Positions 36,072 to 44,697 of a stretch of 64,000 bases of DNA are shown here, piece by piece. The DNA comes from Acidobacteriota bacterium (GTDB lineage: Bacteria > Acidobacteriota > Blastocatellia > RBC074), in assembly GCA_018268995.1 (NCBI GenBank), contig JAFDVL010000022.1, positions 1-64,000 on the forward strand. Direction: 5' to 3'. Positions within the stretch are counted from its first letter, which is position 1. Every line of letters starts with the position of its first letter. The position numbers and the translations under genes were made by a program. The notes below the pieces were generated by a model, which saw only the letters and a program-made list of their open reading frames with translations, was not told the origin of the DNA and made no database searches.

Positions 36072-36087
36072 CCAAGAGGAGAGCTTT

Positions 36088-36480
36088 GTGAGAAATAACA
36101 TTGAGTTCAATACGATTGACGAATACATCGCCACGTTCCCGAAGGACGTGCAAAAAATCCTGAAGCAGTTGCGCAAGACGATCAAGGCCGCTGCACCAGA
36201 AGCCGAAGAAAAGATCAGTTACCAAATCCCGACCTTCGCGTTACAGGGAAATCTGGTTCATTTCGCCGCCTACAAAAACCACATTGGATTTTATCCCGGC
36301 GCAAGTGGCATCAGGACGTTTACGCAGGAGTTATCGAATTATCAAACCTCAAAAGGGACAGTGCAATTCCCGCTGCAAGACCCGTTGCCGTTGGAATTGA
36401 TTGTGAACATCGTGAAATTCCGCGCCGTCGAAAATCTGCAATTGGCCGAGATGAAAGCCGCAAAGAAGGCCAGGCGATAA
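36088..36480 (+). CDS. DUF1801 (YdhG-like) protein
   Basis: 130 residues, starting with GTG 36088 placed behind GAGGAG. The pattern IDEYIATFPKDVQKILKQLR, then ISYQIPTFALQGNLVHFAAY and HIGFYPGASG identifies DUF1801, whose fold resembles frataxin and which includes an iron-chaperone candidate in Bacillus. The function here is unproven. Confidence 0.85.
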   Translation: MRNNIEFNTIDEYIATFPKDVQKILKQLRKTIKAAAPEAEEKISYQIPTFALQGNLVHFAAYKNHIGFYPGASGIRTFTQELSNYQTSKGTVQFPLQDPLPLELIVNIVKFRAVENLQLAEMKAAKKARR

Positions 36481-36493
36481 AGGAGACAACTCA

Positions 36494-37084
36494 ATGGGCA
36501 AAATCATTGTGAATATGAGCCTGACGCTGGATGGCGTGATCCAGGCTCCGGGGCGACCGGACGAAGATACGCGCGGCGGATTTGCACACGGCGGCTGGGC
36601 GTTGCCGTATTTTGATCCGATGATGTTCAATCCTCCGGCAGATGGGAAGATGCCGGATTTGTTGTTCGGGCGTCGCACCTACGAAGACTTCTATCAAGTC
36701 TGGCCGAATCGAAACGACGGCAACCCGTTTACTGAAGTGCTGAACAACTCGCAAAAATATGTTGCCTCGACAAGCTTGCCAGAGCCGCTGCCGTGGATGA
36801 ACTCGACGCTGCTCAACAGCGATGTGCCTGCGGCGGTCGCGCGGCTCAAACAGCAATCAGACAACAACCTTGTCATTCTTGGCAGTGGCGCGTTGATCCA
36901 ATCGTTGCTGCCGCACAATTTGATAGATGAATTTGTGCTTTCGATTCATCCGTTGATTCTCGGCACGGGGCATCGCCTCTTTCCTGATGGCAGCCCCTTT
37001 GCCGCGCTCAAGCTCGTTGATACAAAAGTTGCCAGTACCGGCGTAGTGATTGCAACGTATCATCCAACAGAACCGATTTCGTAA
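36494..37084 (+). CDS. Dihydrofolate reductase family (RibD C-terminal) protein
   Basis: 196 residues with the pattern IIVNMSLTLDGVIQAPGRPD, DLLFGRRTYEDFYQVWP and LVILGSGALIQSLLPHNLID. The family is the NADPH-binding RibD C-terminal fold and is widespread in soil bacteria next to VOC genes; the reaction is unknown. Ribosome site AGGAG precedes ATG 36494. Confidence 0.87.
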   Translation: MGKIIVNMSLTLDGVIQAPGRPDEDTRGGFAHGGWALPYFDPMMFNPPADGKMPDLLFGRRTYEDFYQVWPNRNDGNPFTEVLNNSQKYVASTSLPEPLPWMNSTLLNSDVPAAVARLKQQSDNNLVILGSGALIQSLLPHNLIDEFVLSIHPLILGTGHRLFPDGSPFAALKLVDTKVASTGVVIATYHPTEPIS

Positions 37085-37087
37085 CTC

Positions 37088-37582
37088 GTGAATATGCGAC
37101 AACCTCGAATCTTATTGCTTACCAGTGCGAGCCTCTTCTTTGCCTTTGGTATATTTGCATTGACGGAGACACGCGCAACCGAAAAACCTATGACGAAACA
37201 AGCCAACGGAACATTTGAGGTAAAACTTGCCCCTCAAGACGATAAATCCGAGGATGCGTTATTAGGCCGAATGACAATTGACAAGCAGTTTCACGGCGAC
37301 CTTGACGCGACGAGCAAAGGGCAAATGCTGACGGCCATGACGGCGGAAAAAGGTTCCGCCGGATACGTGGCGATTGAAAAGGTCAGCGGCATATTGCAGG
37401 GGCGCAAAGGCACCTTTGTTCTGCAACACAGCGGGACGATGAATCGCGGCGATCAGCAATTAAACATTACCGTTGTCCCGGCTTCAGGCACGGGGGAATT
37501 GGTCGGTTTGACGGGCAAAATGACGATCAAGATTGAAGGCGGAAAGCATTTCTACGAATTTCAATACACCATCGCCAAATAG
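37088..37582 (+). CDS. Secreted DUF3224-like protein
   Basis: 164 residues, GTG start 3 bp after the previous stop (an ATG lies two codons on). A signal peptide ([18 protein letters not shown]) is followed by the DUF3224 pattern [32 protein letters not shown] and [21 protein letters not shown]3224 proteins have an allene-oxide-cyclase-barrel-like fold and no firm function. The secretion signal distinguishes this copy from many cytoplasmic ones. Confidence 0.82.
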   Translation: MNMRQPRILLLTSASLFFAFGIFALTETRATEKPMTKQANGTFEVKLAPQDDKSEDALLGRMTIDKQFHGDLDATSKGQMLTAMTAEKGSAGYVAIEKVSGILQGRKGTFVLQHSGTMNRGDQQLNITVVPASGTGELVGLTGKMTIKIEGGKHFYEFQYTIAK

Positions 37583-37584
37583 CA

Positions 37585-37992
37585 ATGACTCCAAATCTCA
37601 AACAAGCCGTCCCGTTTTTCGGCGTCACAAATATTGAAGCTTCCGTGCGTTTTTACGTGGACGGACTCGGCTTTGTGATGACGAAGCAATGGATGCCGGA
37701 AGGGAAGTTGCGCTGGTGCTGGCTCGGACGCGATGGCGTGGCGCTGATGTTGCAGGAATATTTGCCGGAATTTGTACCGACCGAAAAATTAGGCGTCGGC
37801 GTTTCGATCTGTTTCATCTGCGAAGATGCACTGGCGTTGTATCGAGAATTCAAAACGCGGGGCATCGAAGCCTCGCGGCCTTTCGTCGGCAATGGAATGT
37901 GGGTGACAACGGTCACTGATCCTGACGGCTATCGGCTGGATTTTGAGAGTTATACAGATGCGCCTGAAGAATCGGAGTGGAAAGAAGAGTGA
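37585..37992 (+). CDS. VOC family bleomycin-resistance-type protein
   Basis: 135 residues. VPFFGVTNIEASVRFYVDGL and the C-terminal WVTTVTDPDGYRLDFESYT are the family hallmarks. It starts 2 bp after the DUF3224 stop, so the two are probably co-translated. Substrate unknown. Confidence 0.87.
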   Translation: MTPNLKQAVPFFGVTNIEASVRFYVDGLGFVMTKQWMPEGKLRWCWLGRDGVALMLQEYLPEFVPTEKLGVGVSICFICEDALALYREFKTRGIEASRPFVGNGMWVTTVTDPDGYRLDFESYTDAPEESEWKEE

Positions 37993-38120
37993 ATAACGCT
38001 TGCGTCTGATTCCTCGCCGTCATTGGCAATGGATTTAGCGCCAACGGCGCGGAATATTTATAGTTTTGGAGAAGGCACAGGCCCAAGCTCCAGCGGAGCG
38101 GCATCCGTCTCCAAATCGCT

Positions 38121-38531
38121 ATGGAAAATCTTATGAAATCAATCTTCAAAAATGCCTGGCCTTATCAACAAGATGCCATGAATTTGCCTGTTGCCAACGT
38201 CGAAACCGCGTTGCCATTTTACGAAACGGTGATGGGGTTTCAGGTGATGTCGCGCTTTGACGCGCCGCATCAATCCGCCGTGCTCGCCCGCGATGATATT
38301 CAAATCGGCCTTGCCGAAAACGGGGGCGACCCTTCGCAGGAAGGCGCGTTCTTTGAGGTGGACAACGTCGAAGCAGCGTTTGCCGAATTGCAGGCCAATG
38401 GGTTGAAAAAAGAAATCTCCGACTTTCGCCTGGATCGGCACGGCGACACGGTTTGGAAAGTCTTTTTCGTCGTTGCCCCCGACGGGCTTTGTTACTGTTT
38501 TGGCGAGCGACAACCAGGAGCAGCAGCATAA
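38121..38531 (+). CDS. VOC family protein
   Basis: 136 residues. AMNLPVANVETALPFYETVM and EGAFFEVDNVEAAFAELQAN match the VOC fold, and FVVAPDGLCYCFGERQ ends it. A later start at ATG 38136 is possible. The stop codon overlaps the next gene by one base (TAATG). Confidence 0.83.
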   Translation: MENLMKSIFKNAWPYQQDAMNLPVANVETALPFYETVMGFQVMSRFDAPHQSAVLARDDIQIGLAENGGDPSQEGAFFEVDNVEAAFAELQANGLKKEISDFRLDRHGDTVWKVFFVVAPDGLCYCFGERQPGAAA

Positions 38532-38959
38532 TGAAACTTGGCCCAATCACCCCGATTTTTCGCATCTTTGACGAAGCGAAGGCGAAAGAGTTTTATGTGG
38601 ACTTCCTCGGCTTCAAAATAGATTGGGAGCATCGGTTTGCTGATGACTTGCCGCTGTACATGGGGATTTCCAAAGGCGATTGCGTGCTGCATTTGTCGGG
38701 GCATTTCGGCGATGCCTGTCCCGGTGCGGCGCTTCGCATTGCGATTGATGACGTGGATGCGTACCAGCAGGAACTCCTCGCCAAACAGTACAAACACTCG
38801 CGACCGGGCGTTCACAATCAGCCGTGGGGTTCGCGCGAAATGAGCATTCATGATCCGTTTGGCAATCGGCTGATTTTTGCGATGACGATCAGCTACGAAA
38901 TCAGCGGCGACCCCGAAAATATTGGGCGCTGGCAATTTTCCGAGGAGGGAAAACCATGA
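38531..38959 (+). CDS. Glyoxalase superfamily (VOC) protein
   Basis: 142 residues from ATG 38531, directly joined to the preceding gene. ITPIFRIFDEAKAKEFYVDF, LGFKIDWEHRF and WGSREMSIHDPFGNRLIFAM are the pattern of the bleomycin-resistance-like VOC branch. It overlaps the DinB gene by 4 bp. Confidence 0.87.
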   Translation: MKLGPITPIFRIFDEAKAKEFYVDFLGFKIDWEHRFADDLPLYMGISKGDCVLHLSGHFGDACPGAALRIAIDDVDAYQQELLAKQYKHSRPGVHNQPWGSREMSIHDPFGNRLIFAMTISYEISGDPENIGRWQFSEEGKP

Positions 38960-39522
38960 CTTTGCTCTCACATTTGCAGGATCAATTTCGCCATATGGAA
39001 TGGGCGGACGCGATGGTGTGGCAAGCTGTGTTCGCGTCTGAATCTGCACTGGCTGATGACATCGTGCGCGCACGCTTGCATCACATTCATTTGGTGCAGC
39101 GCGTTTTCCTCGCCGTGTGGCAGGGCGAGTTTGCCCATTGTCAGGACAGCAACGAACGGCAGGCCGCCATCGCACCGTGGGTCAACAAGGGCAGCGAGTT
39201 GCGCGGCAAGGATTTGCTGGCGTGGGGACAATCTTATTACGAGAATGCGACGCCCTATCTGGCAACTTTATCCGAGTCAGATTTGGCGCAACCCGTCGCC
39301 TTGCCGTGGACGGAGATGATGGCTGCAATCATTGGGAGACCGCTTGCAACCAGTCTACTGGCTGAGACGTTGCAACAGGTCACGATGCACAGCGCCTATC
39401 ATCGCGGACAAGCCAATGCCCGCTTGCGCGAGGTCGGCGCAGAACCGCCGTCCGTGGATTTCATCATGTGGATTTGGTTGGGGAAACCTTTCGCCCATTG
39501 GCAGACCGACAACTCTCAATAA
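38956..39522 (+). CDS. DinB family protein
   Basis: 188 residues, a four-helix bundle. The DinB-type metal histidines are plausible at the HHIHLVQRVF and MHSAYHRGQANARL positions, and VDFIMW is the usual end motif. DinB proteins include thiol transferases (bacillithiol or mycothiol) and many unknowns. The 4-bp overlap with the VOC gene implies translational coupling. Confidence 0.85.
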   Translation: MTLLSHLQDQFRHMEWADAMVWQAVFASESALADDIVRARLHHIHLVQRVFLAVWQGEFAHCQDSNERQAAIAPWVNKGSELRGKDLLAWGQSYYENATPYLATLSESDLAQPVALPWTEMMAAIIGRPLATSLLAETLQQVTMHSAYHRGQANARLREVGAEPPSVDFIMWIWLGKPFAHWQTDNSQ

Positions 39523-39549
39523 TTTTTGCTCAACCTGTCGGAGGAGTTT

Positions 39550-39972
39550 ATGGCAGAACTAAAAACAAAACCAACAGATGTCAGCGTCGAAGATTTTCTT
39601 AACCAGGTTGCCGATGAAAAGAGGCGCGCGGATTGCTTCGCCGTGCTGGAAATGATGAAGAAAATAACCAAAGCGGAACCCAAAATGTGGGGGCCGAGCA
39701 TTGTTGGCTTTGGTTCTTATCACTACAAATATGCCAGCGGACACGAAGGTGATTCCTGCCTCGTCGGCTTTGCTTCCCGCAAAGATTCATTGGTGTTGTA
39801 TCTGATGGGCCGAGATGAAAAATTTGAGGAACTCTTAACCAAACTTGGCAAATTCAAATCCGGCAAAGGTTGTTTGTACGTTAAGCAACTCGCGGATGTT
39901 GACTCTAAAGTTTTGCAGGAACTGATCAAATGCTCGTTTGCCAACATTAAGGCGCAATACAAAACCGTCTAG
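39550..39972 (+). CDS. DUF1801 protein
   Basis: 140 residues from ATG 39550 behind GGAGGAG. The pattern VEDFLNQVADEKRRADCFAV, MWGPSIVGFGSYHYKY and GKGCLYVKQLADVDSKVLQE is the long DUF1801 form. It is distinct from the shorter DUF1801 at 36.1 kb. Last gene of the plus-strand block. Confidence 0.85.
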   Translation: MAELKTKPTDVSVEDFLNQVADEKRRADCFAVLEMMKKITKAEPKMWGPSIVGFGSYHYKYASGHEGDSCLVGFASRKDSLVLYLMGRDEKFEELLTKLGKFKSGKGCLYVKQLADVDSKVLQELIKCSFANIKAQYKTV

Positions 39973-40011
39973 TCGCGTTACGTTAAGCTACACCCACAAG
40001 CTATTGTTCCC

Positions 40012-40929
40012 TTATCTCGCTGCGGTTTTGGCTGTCGCTACCGGATGGGGAATTGTGACACGATCAATGACCGCGCCGTCTTCACCAATTGCCTGCACCT
40101 GCATCTCAGTAGAACTGACCTGCGCTATCAGGAATGAGTGGGTTACGTCGTTGCTCAGGGCGGTGATCTCGCTTTTCTTTCGCATGCCGTTTTTGCGCAA
40201 CTGTCCACTGGCACCCTGAACAAAATACTGGATGCCTTGTTGCGGCTTGATGCGTTCGTAGACATGATCGTGGCCGGAAAATACCGCGTTCACCTGATAC
40301 CGAACGAACAGTGGCTCCAATACTTTGCGTATTTCCATTTCCGAGCCGTGACGCTTGGCCGAGGAGTACAGCGGGTGATGGAAAAACGCAACCTTCCATT
40401 GTGCGGTCGAAGTTTTCAGTTTCTCTTCCAACCAATCCAGTTGTGCCTGATTCATTAAGGTTGAATCCAATGCGAAAAATTCAATCAACTCTTTCCCTAA
40501 GGTGAAGGTGTAATACCGTCGCCCGCTCATATTGAAATTCTCATAATGTAATTGCGCTTCTAGTCCGCGCCGCACATCATGATTTCCTAAAGACGCAAAA
40601 AAACGGACTCCATCCTTGAGCAAATCGGCATAGGGAATCTCAAATTTCTTTTTGAAGTTTCCGGCTGATCCATTTGGGTAAATGTTATCACCGAGCATCA
40701 GCACCGCATTGTACCCATACTGCTCGCGGTATTTTCCCATCTGCCTGGCAATGGCAAATTGCCCTGCTTTGCCGGTGCCCGAATCGCCGATCACCGCAAA
40801 GGATAAAGGTTTGGGCGGATCAATTTGATTTTGCGAATGGGAAGAAATGAAAGGTGCTGACAGTAACAATGCCAGCACACAAAAATAGACTGCGAATTTT
40901 GCTACAGGATCAAATTTTTGCCGACTCAT
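40012..40929 (-). CDS. Exported metallophosphoesterase (purple acid phosphatase-like)
   Basis: 305 residues with an N-terminal hydrophobic signal (VAKFAVYFCVLALLLSAPF). All five calcineurin-like metal motifs are present: GDSGTG, GDNIYPNG, GNHD, the HHPLYSS histidine pair and GHDHVYER. It would hydrolyse a phosphoester outside the cytoplasm. The carrier gene stop is 16 bp upstream, so they are one transcript. ATG 40929 is preferred; a TTG at 40941 is an alternative. Confidence 0.9.
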   Translation of the reverse strand: MSRQKFDPVAKFAVYFCVLALLLSAPFISSHSQNQIDPPKPLSFAVIGDSGTGKAGQFAIARQMGKYREQYGYNAVLMLGDNIYPNGSAGNFKKKFEIPYADLLKDGVRFFASLGNHDVRRGLEAQLHYENFNMSGRRYYTFTLGKELIEFFALDSTLMNQAQLDWLEEKLKTSTAQWKVAFFHHPLYSSAKRHGSEMEIRKVLEPLFVRYQVNAVFSGHDHVYERIKPQQGIQYFVQGASGQLRKNGMRKKSEITALSNDVTHSFLIAQVSSTEMQVQAIGEDGAVIDRVTIPHPVATAKTAAR

Positions 40930-40945
40930 GGAAAGGGACAATCCT

Positions 40946-42805
40946 TCAAATCACATTTACTTCGATCACCGGAATGAGCGAACGTTTGATTTCAGGATGC
41001 AGCACGTTATCAAGGAATTCCAAGGCATTGGCTTTCATATGCATGCTGCCACTGGTAATCGCATGATAGGCATAATAAATGTCGGCAGGTGGGTAAAGCA
41101 AACCAAGCAAACGAAACACCCGTTCCAGCGATTGTTGGGCTTCATCGGTAGCCATACGCTCTTTCATCTGCTTTGTGCGTTTGCGGTAGACTTTAATTTC
41201 AGCCTTGAGAATGCGCTCGATTTTTTCTTCGGCAAAATCAAGATCACTTAGATAAGAACGACGACGATACAGCTCACGCACGGCTTCAGCGCGCGTTTGC
41301 TCGTCTTCCAGCATCTCCAGCAATTCATTGACGGACTTATAACGATACGCTTTCGACGTTGGGCGAGAGCTGATGGAATGGCTCAGCGTGATCGCCGCAT
41401 TTTTATCTATGGGCAAATTTTGTCGTTGCAGGCTGGTGCGCAGGTTATTGACATATTCCTGCCCCGTTAAATACGCGATGATCAGCCACGGCAGCACCAT
41501 TGCCAGATTCATTATTGTCACGCCAGTTTGATTCATCGTTGGCAATAAGCCCGCAAAGAACATCAATAAAATCGCTGCCAGCGCATCTCCAACACGCCAG
41601 ACGACCGTATCAATAAAGGATTTTGCCTGGATTTTGATTTCCGGCGCGATAGGCAAATACAGCATTTCGGTCGTCGAACGATCAATCGAATGACGAAACA
41701 CCTGATCGCTGGCGCGCAGCAACACCGCCGCCCACAGCGTTGGGTAAAGTAGTGCCACGACTGATCCGCATAGCAGGCTCAAAGGCAAAATGAAAATGGT
41801 TAGCCCCAGTCCCCAGCGATTCATCACACGCCCTGTGAACAAAAACTGCATGAAGAACGCGACCCAGCTTAGGCCTTCATACATTCCGCCAAAAAATGAG
41901 GCGAGATTATCGGTGCTTTGAATGTGCATCCGCGCCAGCACCGAAAATTGCACGTAAGCTACCGTCGTCGCCATTGCGCTGATTGCTACCAAACCGGCAA
42001 TCAGTCGTAAGTACCGCGAACGCCCAATCAGCGCGGCACTTTGCCATAAATTCTGCGGGGCTTCCTGATCTGATTCCGATGATTCTTCCGCTTTTTCTTC
42101 GGCCAGTTCCGCGCGGTCACGGTTGCGTTGCCAAATTAAATGTACAACCAAAGCCGAAGCGAAGAGGCAAAACGCAATGATTGACAGTAAGTTTTCTGTT
42201 CCTAAAATTGGCGCAAATTGCCGCGTCACAAAACCGCCAAAGATTGAACCCAGAATGCCGCCGCTGCCGATAAAGCCAAACAACCGCTTGGCTTGCCGCG
42301 CGTTATAAATCAGGTTCGCCATCGTCCACACCTGCATGGGGGCAACTGCGCCAACGATTCCCACCCAGATGTAAAACGTGAATACCAGGTACGGGTGACT
42401 CTGGCATTTGGCAACCCATAACGCCAGCGAACTGACCGCGAATGCCAGCAGTGTGATGACACTTAACTTGTAATGGCTCAAGCGCTGCGAGAATTTGATA
42501 TAAACCGCAACCACCAGCGAGAGAAACACAGCTTGCGCGACCAACGCATACGGCAATTTGAGCGCGCCAAACGATCCAATAAACATTGCATCGCGCGCCG
42601 CTTTGCCGATCATGTACATCGCCAGCACTAAAAAGAAATAGCTGAACATCAGCCACGCCGTAGGCCATTCGCTTTTGTTAATGCGAAACATCGAAGCTAA
42701 ACGAGCCATGATAAAGTTCCGCGCTTGCTCTCCCGGTTTGAGGAACGCGCGCACGTCCGCATGCACGGCACTGAACTTAGATTTTGATACATTCATCGAA
42801 TTCAT
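40946..42805 (-). CDS. ATP/ADP translocase-like (NTT/TLC) carrier with helical C-terminal tail
   Basis: About 619 residues from ATG 42805 (start uncertain; the ORF continues to 42862). Twelve hydrophobic helices in the arrangement of the TLC nucleotide exchangers (YMIGKAARDAMFIGSFGALK near helix 1, VRASDQVFRHSIDRSTTEML-like loop, here RASDQVFRHSIDRSTTEMLY). Residues about 480-619 are a soluble HEAT-like helical tail (VNELLEMLEDEQTRAEAVRE). Classical members exchange ATP and ADP in Rickettsia, Chlamydia and plastids; free-living homologues are of unknown substrate. It lies between a secreted kinase-like gene and an exported phosphatase. Confidence 0.8.
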   Translation of the reverse strand: MNSMNVSKSKFSAVHADVRAFLKPGEQARNFIMARLASMFRINKSEWPTAWLMFSYFFLVLAMYMIGKAARDAMFIGSFGALKLPYALVAQAVFLSLVVAVYIKFSQRLSHYKLSVITLLAFAVSSLALWVAKCQSHPYLVFTFYIWVGIVGAVAPMQVWTMANLIYNARQAKRLFGFIGSGGILGSIFGGFVTRQFAPILGTENLLSIIAFCLFASALVVHLIWQRNRDRAELAEEKAEESSESDQEAPQNLWQSAALIGRSRYLRLIAGLVAISAMATTVAYVQFSVLARMHIQSTDNLASFFGGMYEGLSWVAFFMQFLFTGRVMNRWGLGLTIFILPLSLLCGSVVALLYPTLWAAVLLRASDQVFRHSIDRSTTEMLYLPIAPEIKIQAKSFIDTVVWRVGDALAAILLMFFAGLLPTMNQTGVTIMNLAMVLPWLIIAYLTGQEYVNNLRTSLQRQNLPIDKNAAITLSHSISSRPTSKAYRYKSVNELLEMLEDEQTRAEAVRELYRRRSYLSDLDFAEEKIERILKAEIKVYRKRTKQMKERMATDEAQQSLERVFRLLGLLYPPADIYYAYHAITSGSMHMKANALEFLDNVLHPEIKRSLIPVIEVNVI

Positions 42806-42882
42806 AGTCAGTTCATCACAGGCTTTGTGCCTGCGTTCCTCTAAATGCGGAGCTGCAAACAAGATGTTCGCAGTACAATGAA

Positions 42883-44568
42883 TTAATTTAGTTGGCCAAC
42901 CAGGCGCAGTTCATTTCTGGATTGGTCATAGAACAACCACGCCAACATCTCCTTCTTTTCACCAGTTCGTTTGATCTTCAATTGCGCGACGCCGCGATTG
43001 GCTTCTGTGTTGCCACAGGCTGCCATCTGTTGCAGCAGTACCGTCGAAAATGTGAGTTGCGTGTCATCCACCTTACCGCTGGCTAATATGCGGTTCGGGG
43101 TTTCGGCATCCGATACTTGATACTCATACATTGTTTCATCATCGTTGCGAGCAAATTGCATTTTCAGATCATTGAAGTTAACGATCCATCCGTTCGTCAC
43201 CTGTTGCAGTTGCACTTCATCCAGCCCTGAACGGCGGCTGATGTATTCGCGCACGATGGCGTCGCGGCGCTTGACGAGCTGTTGAATCAAGTATTCGGCT
43301 GCTTTCGGATCGGACAATTCACCCGTTTCAACTGCGGCGCGAATTTGCTGATTGGAGAATGAGCTGATGATTTTGGCGGCCCAATAGGCATCGCGGTCGG
43401 TCATATTTTGAAAAGCTTCAATGGGGAAGTTCGATTTCCACTGCTGCGGTTTGAACTTGTCCGAATCGAAATTGCCGACGCTGGTGAACTGCACGCGATT
43501 TTCATCGCTCCGCCAATGCGGTTGATACAGGCCGAATGTGATCAGGCTTTTGCCCGCTTCTTTGAAATCCACCTGATGTGCAAACCCCACATCGTTGCCA
43601 TTCGGAAATGCCGTGTCTGAACCAAGCGTTGAGCCAAAATCAATCAGGTAGTGCCGAATGAATTCGCGCCCGTCTTCCTTGACGAACATATCGAGATTGT
43701 TGCCGTTGCGAATATCGTTGTGATTCAGCCAGGCACTGAACAATCGCAGCCCGCGCAAATCCCGACGATGTTCGTGTGGAATGATGTCGTTTGGATCATC
43801 TTCGCGTGTTCCGGCAAAGGTGAAGTTGCCGACCGGTTTGCCTTTCAAAAACTTGCTGGCCAGCGCGCGATATTCGCCGTTTGGATAACTTGCCGCCAGT
43901 TTCAAAATGGCGTCCACATCCGCTTCGGTCAACTGCCGTTTCTGGCCGAGTCCGTCTGTGAAAGTTGCTTTCGGATCAAGTTTCAATTGGTCACGACGAA
44001 ACCGGAAAATCGTGTTTTGCGGAACGTGGTAGCCAATGGCGTAAAACAGTCGCGTCGAGATCGCTTCGGCACCCGAAGACATTTCCAGATAGCCAACCGG
44101 ATCGAACTTCAGCAAGTAAATATCGCCGCGCGAATCTTTCACCTGAAAGCCAGGCGTGATGCCGTTTGATTTGCCTTTGACGACCGTTAACGGGCCAAGG
44201 GCTGGGCCATCGGTTTCATTTGGCCCACGCTTGATTTCCTCCACGCTCATCGTCCGAACGCCATTGCGATTGGTAAACCAGGATGAATCCGGCACTTCGT
44301 CCAGCGTGTTGACGTTGTAGGCTTCCCGTGTTTGTCGGGCAATGCCAAAGCCGTTCTGGAAGGGCTTGAAAAATGTGTTGTTAGTGAAATCGTAAAGATA
44401 ACCGGTTTCGTAAGTCGCTGGTTTCTTAATGGTTTCCATGTCGAAATCCAGCCGGATCGGTTCGTGCTTGGAATAAAGATGTGGTCGTTGTGCCAGCGTC
44501 GTGTAGGCGCACGACACCGCTAGACACGAGGCAAATACGGCTGCCTCAAGCCATCGGTTCAGTCTCAT
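42883..44568 (-). CDS. Secreted protein with protein-kinase-like active-site motifs
   Basis: 561 residues with a signal peptide (residues 1-27; a weak lipobox AVSC at 17-20 is an alternative). Residues 140-320 carry a kinase-like motif set: K154 in YLLKFDP, E168 in SSGAEAISTR, H283-N284-D285 with N290 five residues on (HNDIRNGN, compare HRDLKPEN) and D310-F311-G312. The order and spacing recall atypical kinases such as HipA, CotH or FAM20. Residues 440-561 form an unrelated C-terminal domain. I know no name for this family; kinase activity is inference from motifs. It lies downstream of a BamA-like gene and upstream of a nucleotide-carrier gene. Confidence 0.75.
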   Translation of the reverse strand: MRLNRWLEAAVFASCLAVSCAYTTLAQRPHLYSKHEPIRLDFDMETIKKPATYETGYLYDFTNNTFFKPFQNGFGIARQTREAYNVNTLDEVPDSSWFTNRNGVRTMSVEEIKRGPNETDGPALGPLTVVKGKSNGITPGFQVKDSRGDIYLLKFDPVGYLEMSSGAEAISTRLFYAIGYHVPQNTIFRFRRDQLKLDPKATFTDGLGQKRQLTEADVDAILKLAASYPNGEYRALASKFLKGKPVGNFTFAGTREDDPNDIIPHEHRRDLRGLRLFSAWLNHNDIRNGNNLDMFVKEDGREFIRHYLIDFGSTLGSDTAFPNGNDVGFAHQVDFKEAGKSLITFGLYQPHWRSDENRVQFTSVGNFDSDKFKPQQWKSNFPIEAFQNMTDRDAYWAAKIISSFSNQQIRAAVETGELSDPKAAEYLIQQLVKRRDAIVREYISRRSGLDEVQLQQVTNGWIVNFNDLKMQFARNDDETMYEYQVSDAETPNRILASGKVDDTQLTFSTVLLQQMAACGNTEANRGVAQLKIKRTGEKKEMLAWLFYDQSRNELRLVGQLN

Positions 44569-44697
44569 TGTGTCTCCCCCGTACTACTAAATAAAAAATC
44601 TATTCCGATTTATTCCCAACTCAGCCTTCAATCTATAACGCGTAATCTTGTTGGATATTTATTCATTCAATTGTCAAAAAATTCTTGCGGCGTATGA

